DNA from: Virgibacillus sp. SK37
GTDB taxonomy: Bacteria > Bacillota > Bacilli > Bacillales > Amphibacillaceae
Direction: 5' to 3'
NCBI RefSeq assembly: GCF_000725285.1
Contig: NZ_CP007161.1
Span: forward strand, 1,039,911-1,103,910
DNA length: 64,000 nucleotides
Position numbers and translations under genes: made by a program. The notes beneath the pieces are model-generated. The model made no database searches. It worked only from the letters and a program-made list of their open reading frames with translations, and was not told the DNA's origin. Positions 59,263 through 64,000 of this stretch are shown piece after piece. Numbering within the stretch: the first letter of the stretch is position 1; each line of letters opens with the position of its first letter.

Positions 59263-60276
59263 ATGAAACAAGAACAGTTAATTTTACATGAACGTCCAAA
59301 TGGATTGCCTGATGAAAATACCTTTCAATTTAAAGAGGTAGAAGTCGGTGAAGCAAAGGACGGACAAGTATTATTAAAAACACTGTATGTTTCTGTTGAT
59401 CCATACATGCGTGGCAGAATGTCAGATAGGGATTCCTACGTTGAACCATTTCAGGTTGGAGAGCCACTTGCTGGCGGCGTCGTTGCACAAGTGGTTGAGT
59501 CAAAAACGGACGAACTTGAAAAAGGGGATATCGTGCGAGGGAATCTGCCATTTCAGGAGTATCATGTGGTAAAATCGGACACAGTCAGCAAGGTTAACAC
59601 AAATGGCCTTAATCCGAGTGTGGCATTAGGAGCTCTTGGTATGCCTGGGTTAACAGCTTATTTTGGCATGATGCATATTGGGGAACCAAAACAAGGTGAC
59701 ACGGTCGTTGTTTCTGGTGCTGCGGGAGCAGTTGGGCAAATTGCTGGTCAGCTTGCCAAAAAAGCAGGGGCGCGTGTTGTTGGAATTGTTGGCTCAGAGA
59801 AAAAAGCTGCATATATAACCGAAGAGCTTGGCTATGATGCAGCTGTGGAATATAAGAAAGGGGATGTGCATCAGCAATTAAAAGAGGCATGTCCAAACGG
59901 TATTGACGTTTATTATGAAAATGTTGGAGGGGAAATTGGCGATGCGGTTTGGCCATTGTTAAATGACTTTGCTCGTGTCCCTGTATGTGGTGCCATTTCT
60001 TCCTATAATTTGAAGGAAGGCGAACAGGATATTGGTCTCCGAATCCAACCATTTTTAATTAAATCCCGTACCAAAATGCAAGGCTTTATTGTTGGCGATT
60101 TCGCCGATCGATTTAGTGAGGCATATAAATTTCTCGCTGAGGGCGTATCAAATGGCGAACTAAAGTTTGAGGAAACAATTAAAGAAGGATTTAAAACAAT
60201 ACCAGAAGCATTTCTTGGATTGTTCTCTGGAGAAAATATTGGGAAACAACTGGTAAAAGTTGCAGATGAGGAATAA
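59263..60276 (+). CDS. yfmJ: NADP-dependent oxidoreductase, YfmJ/CurA type
   Basis: A 337-residue medium-chain reductase without zinc ligands. Motifs: VSVDPYMRGRM, GEPLAGGVVAQV, GMPGLTAYFG, and the NADP loop VVVSGAAGAVGQIAGQLAK, then VYYENVGGEIGDAVWPLLN. This is the leukotriene B4 dehydrogenase / curcumin reductase group, which reduces the double bond of enones. AGGAGG ribosome site. The physiological substrate is unknown. Confidence 0.9.
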   Translation: MKQEQLILHERPNGLPDENTFQFKEVEVGEAKDGQVLLKTLYVSVDPYMRGRMSDRDSYVEPFQVGEPLAGGVVAQVVESKTDELEKGDIVRGNLPFQEYHVVKSDTVSKVNTNGLNPSVALGALGMPGLTAYFGMMHIGEPKQGDTVVVSGAAGAVGQIAGQLAKKAGARVVGIVGSEKKAAYITEELGYDAAVEYKKGDVHQQLKEACPNGIDVYYENVGGEIGDAVWPLLNDFARVPVCGAISSYNLKEGEQDIGLRIQPFLIKSRTKMQGFIVGDFADRFSEAYKFLAEGVSNGELKFEETIKEGFKTIPEAFLGLFSGENIGKQLVKVADEE

Positions 60277-60361
60277 TGTAGCAGACTGGTAGATCACCAG
60301 TCGGTTGGAATTGACTTTTGGTAGTCTCTGCGTGAATTGAAAACTGAAAAAAAACAAACTA

Positions 60362-60402
60362 AAAACAGAAGCGGCCAATGGAGGTGCTTCTGTTTTTTAA
60401 AA
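60362..60402 (+). terminator. Bidirectional terminator
   Basis: Stem AAACAGAAGC / GCTTCTGTTT with A- and T-runs on both sides. It serves the oxidoreductase gene and the convergent VOC gene. Confidence 0.8.
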
Positions 60403-60420
60403 AATTAAGACTGCTTTCAA

Positions 60421-60798
60421 CTAACAATTGCAAATCATGATGACATTGCCATCCGGGTCTTTAATATTAAACCATGCTGTCTGTCCCACCCATTCTATTT
60501 CCCTAACGATATCCACTTCTTTCATTGAGATAGATTTATAGGCTGCTTCGATATCCGGTGCAAAGAAGTTGAAAAGCGGGCTTGGACTGATGATATGCTC
60601 AAATGTTGGGTCAAAGGTGTGGTCATCAAGCGTAAGGGAAGTTGTTCCATTAACAGGAATATTGTAAACAGGCGATGCTACTTTCTCTAAATCAACATCA
60701 AGTCCTAGTATGTCTGCATACCATTGGACTGACTTTTTCAAATTGCTAACATGTACAAAAATACCATTCATTTGATTCTTAATGGGCTGTGCTTGCAA
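60421..60798 (-). CDS. VOC family protein (glyoxalase/dioxygenase fold)
   Basis: A 125-residue single-domain VOC protein: IFVHVSNLKKSVQWYADILGL at the start and WVGQTAWFNIKDPDGNVIMIC at the end are the usual beta-alpha-beta modules. The metal-binding residues of true glyoxalases are only partly visible, so activity is open. The start is TTG at 60798, six bases after GGGGGGA. Confidence 0.78.
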   Translation of the reverse strand: MQAQPIKNQMNGIFVHVSNLKKSVQWYADILGLDVDLEKVASPVYNIPVNGTTSLTLDDHTFDPTFEHIISPSPLFNFFAPDIEAAYKSISMKEVDIVREIEWVGQTAWFNIKDPDGNVIMICNC

Positions 60799-60862
60799 AG
60801 TAATCCCCCCTGAACGTGTTGCTTAATGAATAGTTTCTACACTGGCAGGAAAAGTCCTTCCG

Positions 60863-61360
60863 TTATTTTATTAATTCTTGTTTATGTAGACAATAAATGA
60901 ATTGCTCTTTACCAAAACGAAATACTGTTTCCTTCATTTGCATGCCAACACTTTCCAGTAGTGCACATGACCTTTGATTCGCTGTTTGCGTCTCTGCAAC
61001 AAGTTGAGTAACTTGCATTTCATCAAATGCATAGTCAATTAATTTTGCTACGACCTCTCTGGCAATGCCTTTTCCCCACCAAAAAGGAAGTAATTGATAG
61101 GATATCTCGGTAGATATACCATCATGGTGCATATCTAAAGAAATGAGTCCGATAAATTGATCTGTGTTTTTTTCTTTAACGGTAAGGTGCACATCTGAAG
61201 CACTAGAGGTGAGCATTTTTGCAAAGCTATTTTTAATAGAAGCTTCTTGTACCGGCCCACCTAAAAATTTCCGCACATCTTTATTGCTATACAATTTTTT
61301 CACACTTTCATAGTCTTGTTCTGAAATGTCTATTAATCTACAACGAGCGGTTTCCAACAT
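60863..61360 (-). CDS. GNAT acetyltransferase
   Basis: A 165-residue GNAT protein of the RimJ/RimL type: LETARCRLIDISEQDY start, LLPFWWGKGIAREVVAKLIDYAF acetyl-CoA loop, VTQLVAETQTANQRSCALLESVGMQ signature. ATG 61360 has GGGAG seven bases upstream; the frame is open to 61399. It follows another GNAT gene by 29 bases, so the two are probably co-transcribed. Confidence 0.82.
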   Translation of the reverse strand: MLETARCRLIDISEQDYESVKKLYSNKDVRKFLGGPVQEASIKNSFAKMLTSSASDVHLTVKEKNTDQFIGLISLDMHHDGISTEISYQLLPFWWGKGIAREVVAKLIDYAFDEMQVTQLVAETQTANQRSCALLESVGMQMKETVFRFGKEQFIYCLHKQELIK

Positions 61361-61389
61361 ATGAAATCTCCCAGGATCTGAAAGCAAAA

Positions 61390-61929
61390 TTACTTCCATT
61401 CCTTTGCCAGCATACTGTATAAAACACAGTCATGAAAATGATCATACAAATACTCTGCATCTCGAAGGATACCATCTTGTCTAAAACCGAGTCGCTCTGG
61501 AATACTTCTACTTTTGATATTATCAACACCACATTGGATTTCCACACGGTTTAGTCCATATTCATTAAAGGCCTGTTCGATAAGGGCTTTTACTGCAATT
61601 GTCATAATTCCATTTCCTTGGTAGCTGTTGGCTAACCAGTACCCGATGCTTGTTTTTTTGTTGGCTTGATCAATACCATGGAAGCCGACCATACCTGCCA
61701 GCTTACCCTTATATAAAATTCCAGCTTGAAAGCCATTGTGGGAAGAAAACTGATTTAGCCACATGTCAATAATCGGCTCATAATCTTCTACCTGCTTCAT
61801 GCTATCTACCCAGGGGAGCCACTCTCGTAAGTAGCTTCGATCTTTATCTACTAGTGCAAATAACTCCTTCGCATCCTGCCTCTCAAGTAACTTTAAAGAG
61901 ATTTCTTCATTAATATACTGTATGAACAT
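61390..61929 (-). CDS. GNAT acetyltransferase, YdaF/RimL-like
   Basis: A 179-residue GNAT protein: ISLKLLERQDAKELFALVD start, the GFHGIDQANKKTSIGYWLANSYQGNGIMTIAVKALI core with the acetyl-CoA loop, and LNRVEIQCGVDNIKSRSIPERLGFRQDG. This is the YdaF / ribosomal-serine acetyltransferase group. ATG 61929 follows GGGGGAAG. Target unproven. Confidence 0.83.
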   Translation of the reverse strand: MFIQYINEEISLKLLERQDAKELFALVDKDRSYLREWLPWVDSMKQVEDYEPIIDMWLNQFSSHNGFQAGILYKGKLAGMVGFHGIDQANKKTSIGYWLANSYQGNGIMTIAVKALIEQAFNEYGLNRVEIQCGVDNIKSRSIPERLGFRQDGILRDAEYLYDHFHDCVLYSMLAKEWK

Positions 61930-62050
61930 GTAAACTTCCCCCATTTTAAAAGATTGACCGTAGTATACCAAATTATCAGGAAATAATATACAACTAATTG
62001 GTAAAAAGGAAGGGCAAAATTTACTTCCCCATGACAGGTCAGCGCCGTAT

Positions 62051-62351
62051 CCGCGACAAGCAGCACACTCCCCGCGACAACAAGCGCCGCATCCGAGACA
62101 AGCAGCACACTCCCCGCGACAGCAAGCACTGTATCCGAGACAAGCATCGCGCTCCCCGCGACAACAAGAGCCGCATCCGAGACAAGCAGCACATTCCCCG
62201 CGACAACAAGAGCCGCACCCGAGACAAGCCCCGCGCTCCCCGCGACAACAAGAGCCGCACCCGAGACAAGCAGCACACTCTCCGCGACAGCAAGAGCCGC
62301 ACCCGAGACGAGCAGCTCACCCACCGCGACAGCAAGTGCCGCATCCGATAC
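62051..62351 (-). repeat. 21-bp phased array, strictly alternating CGCGAC / CGAGAC
   Basis: Fifteen units start at 62051 and recur every 21 bases exactly to 62345 (last degenerate). From 62072 on, CCGCGAC and CCGAGAC alternate without exception until the last. Spacers alternate as AACAAGAGCCGCAC-like and AAGCAGCACACTC-like, a 42-base unit. The motif is the reverse complement of GTCGCGG / GTCTCGG, so the array points the opposite way to those at 39 and 56.6 kb. Open frames on both strands across it are a by-product of the period. Confidence 0.92.
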
Positions 62352-62390
62352 TCTCAGCTAGCTCGCCACCTTAGCACACCCCTCGTCATC

Positions 62391-64000
62391 TTAATTAAAA
62401 TAACCTCTCAAAGCTGTTTTTACAGCCTCTACATTCCGTATAGATGTATGAACAAGTGTATGTGCATCAGGTCGAATGATGATGACATCATACAATTGCA
62501 AACCTAATTTTTCTCTTGCTTCATCGTATAAATCAATGAAACAGTCATCGGTCTCACCTAAAGCCTCTCTTGGCTCATTATCCAATAAGAATACAGGCTT
62601 CAATATGTTGCCACACTTTTCATTAAAGATCTCCATTGCTTTCTGTAAAACTGTTTGTTTCACCTGGAAAAAATGTTCATTCCCATAAAAAAGTAAGAGA
62701 CATTTTCCACTGCGAAGTAGCTCGTAAATGTTTTTATTTTCCCAAGTGGCTGTAACAACGTGAAGTGGTGGGACGCGCACTCCAGCAGGATTTCCTGTTA
62801 GCTGTAAAATACGTCTGCTGTATTCTGTATTGGTATAATCATGTGTTAACTGGGAAAGATTTTTCATCACCTTTTTTTGCAGAAAAGGCCGTTGCAGTAA
62901 TAATTTCATTATGCTGTTTCTCGTTTGTATTGCCCATGGCTGAGCAATGGAGATTACGTTAATCATCCGACTTGTTTTATTAATAATGTCCGCTGCAATT
63001 GGTTTTCTTTCTATCTGGTAAGAATCAAGTAGTGTAGGCTGGAAATTGTTTTTAATTACATAAGCCAGTTTCCATGCGACATTTACGGCATCCTGGAAGC
63101 CGATATTCATTCCTTGGCCACCGACTGGATTGTGAACATGGGCTGCATCTCCTGCCAGGATCACATTTCTATCCCGATAATAAGCAGCATGTCGATGGGA
63201 GGTTGTTAGACTGGATAGCCAGTAAGGATCTTCGATGGACAACGACTTGCCATACACCTGCTCAATGGAAGCACGAAAGGTATCCATGGTCACATTGCTT
63301 GGAAAATGATGACCTTGTTTGTTTAGATCAATGACAATAATTCTCGTATAGGCGCCTTTAAACGGAGCGACAAACAAGAGCCCATTTTTGTTGCTTATCA
63401 AGTTCAAATACTCTTTGAATGGCGACTGCTTAAGTTTAACATCACCAAGCATCACACTAACTTCCTCCGATTTCCCTTCAAATGGCATGTTTAACAATTT
63501 TCGTGTCGCACTATGGGCACCATCACAACCGATCAAATAACGAGCGCTAATTTCTTCTTCTTCATTTGGACCTTTAATTAATGCCTTTACTCCGTTGTGC
63601 TCCTGGGTAAGATCTACAAGTCTTTTCGCTCTTTCTACCTTTCTTTGTGGCAAATGATCTTCCAATAAAAACTCTGTTTCCCGTTGAGGAATAATAGTTA
63701 AAAAGGAGTAGCTGGTATCCTTATTTAAAAGAGAAAAATTAATACGGAAAAGTGGCTGATTATTTGAATAGAGTTGAGCATGCTTCGCCAAAAATCCTTC
63801 TTGTAAAAAAGATGGATAAAGCCCCGCCAACTCCATCATTTCCATAGCGCGCGGATGGACACCAAGCGCCTTTGAATAACGAGAGGGGCCTTGTTTTTTA
63901 TCAATGATTCTAAAATTAATTCCGTATGTATGGAGCATATTAGCCAGCATCAATCCAGTAGGGCCTGCCCCAATAATCAGTACCTCTGTACGCGTCTGCT
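62391..64000 (-). CDS. FAD-dependent aromatic monooxygenase (5' truncated by window)
   Basis: PF01494-type flavin monooxygenase. The frame runs to the window edge and the N-terminus is missing a few residues before the FAD-binding VLIIGAGPTGLMLANML. Further motifs: YLIGCDGAHSATRKLLN (the DG motif) and LAGDAAHVHNPVGGQGMNIGFQDA (GD motif), and a C-terminal thioredoxin-like domain (from about residue 415) ending with the RPDAHTLVH segment. Members hydroxylate phenols or polyketides; substrate unknown. Confidence 0.88.
   Translation of the reverse strand, partial: QTRTEVLIIGAGPTGLMLANMLHTYGINFRIIDKKQGPSRYSKALGVHPRAMEMMELAGLYPSFLQEGFLAKHAQLYSNNQPLFRINFSLLNKDTSYSFLTIIPQRETEFLLEDHLPQRKVERAKRLVDLTQEHNGVKALIKGPNEEEEISARYLIGCDGAHSATRKLLNMPFEGKSEEVSVMLGDVKLKQSPFKEYLNLISNKNGLLFVAPFKGAYTRIIVIDLNKQGHHFPSNVTMDTFRASIEQVYGKSLSIEDPYWLSSLTTSHRHAAYYRDRNVILAGDAAHVHNPVGGQGMNIGFQDAVNVAWKLAYVIKNNFQPTLLDSYQIERKPIAADIINKTSRMINVISIAQPWAIQTRNSIMKLLLQRPFLQKKVMKNLSQLTHDYTNTEYSRRILQLTGNPAGVRVPPLHVVTATWENKNIYELLRSGKCLLLFYGNEHFFQVKQTVLQKAMEIFNEKCGNILKPVFLLDNEPREALGETDDCFIDLYDEAREKLGLQLYDVIIIRPDAHTLVHTSIRNVEAVKTALRGYFN

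Noticed and set aside
61893-62344. Long open frames on both strands across the 62-kb array, giving Leu/Ser/Arg- or Val/Ala/Gly-rich repeats
   Set aside because: A 21-bp period is seven codons, so all frames that are open once stay open. There is no ribosome site, several frames are open at once, and the related arrays with 20/21 steps have no frame at all.
28717-62351. CRISPR arrays as an explanation of the regular repeats
   Set aside because: The repeat is only 7 bases and spacers are 13-14 bases, partly repeated themselves; no cas genes are in the window.

Overview
The window reads as a low-GC Gram-positive spore former of the family Bacillaceae. Evidence: spore coat genes (cotO, a cotY/cotZ gene), Spx, MecA, YjbH, a RoxS/RsaE small RNA, a T-box leader, and gene order matching the Bacillus subtilis spx-cotZ region. 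Interspersed repeats and protein style suggest a halotolerant genus such as Oceanobacillus or Virgibacillus; that genus call is an inference.

Layout. 1-2.2 kb: a ThiXYZ-like pyrimidine ABC importer, cut by the window edge. 2.3-2.6 kb: a T-box leader on the minus strand with no gene behind it, at the place where B. subtilis keeps trpS. 2.7-5.6 kb: a YdhK lipoprotein, a secreted glycoside-hydrolase-like protein and the acetyltransferase YjbC. 6-19 kb: the conserved block spx, mecA, coiA, pepF, roxS, yjbH, yjbI, yjbK, yjbM (small ppGpp synthetase), nadK, a pseudouridine synthase, prpE and mgtE. It links disulfide-stress control (Spx, its ClpXP adaptor YjbH, the ClpCP adaptor MecA), competence, NADP and (p)ppGpp supply. 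19.8-22.7 kb: coat genes and small proteins. 23-28.6 kb: yjcFGH and a heterodimeric ABC exporter. 29-33 kb: tRNA-Val, catalase and a Zur-controlled zinc-binding lipoprotein. 33-46 kb: accessory genes, including acetyltransferases, two nucleotidyltransferases, an aminotransferase, a beta-propeller protein, a DUF2207 membrane protein behind an ECF-type promoter and a membrane-anchored GDPD. 46.5-53.1 kb: four tandem paralogous lipoproteins, a lipase-like protein with a long helical tail, a small helical partner and an OmpA-domain lipoprotein. This resembles a type VII secretion lipase effector with immunity lipoproteins. 53.2-64 kb: stress proteins, an ABC-F ATPase, an intact IS256-family element and more accessory enzymes, ending in a truncated FAD monooxygenase.

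The most unusual feature is a set of seven intergenic arrays between 28.7 and 62.4 kb. Four carry a short GTCTCGG / GTCGCGG motif at 21-bp intervals, exact in three of them. Three carry a TGAGAGA motif at spacings that mostly alternate 20 and 21 bp. Both periods equal about two turns of B-DNA, so all motifs in an array would lie on one face of the helix. I know of no described function for them. A separate family of GC-richer interspersed repeats occurs at 7.6, 19.1, 22.98 and 42.85 kb.
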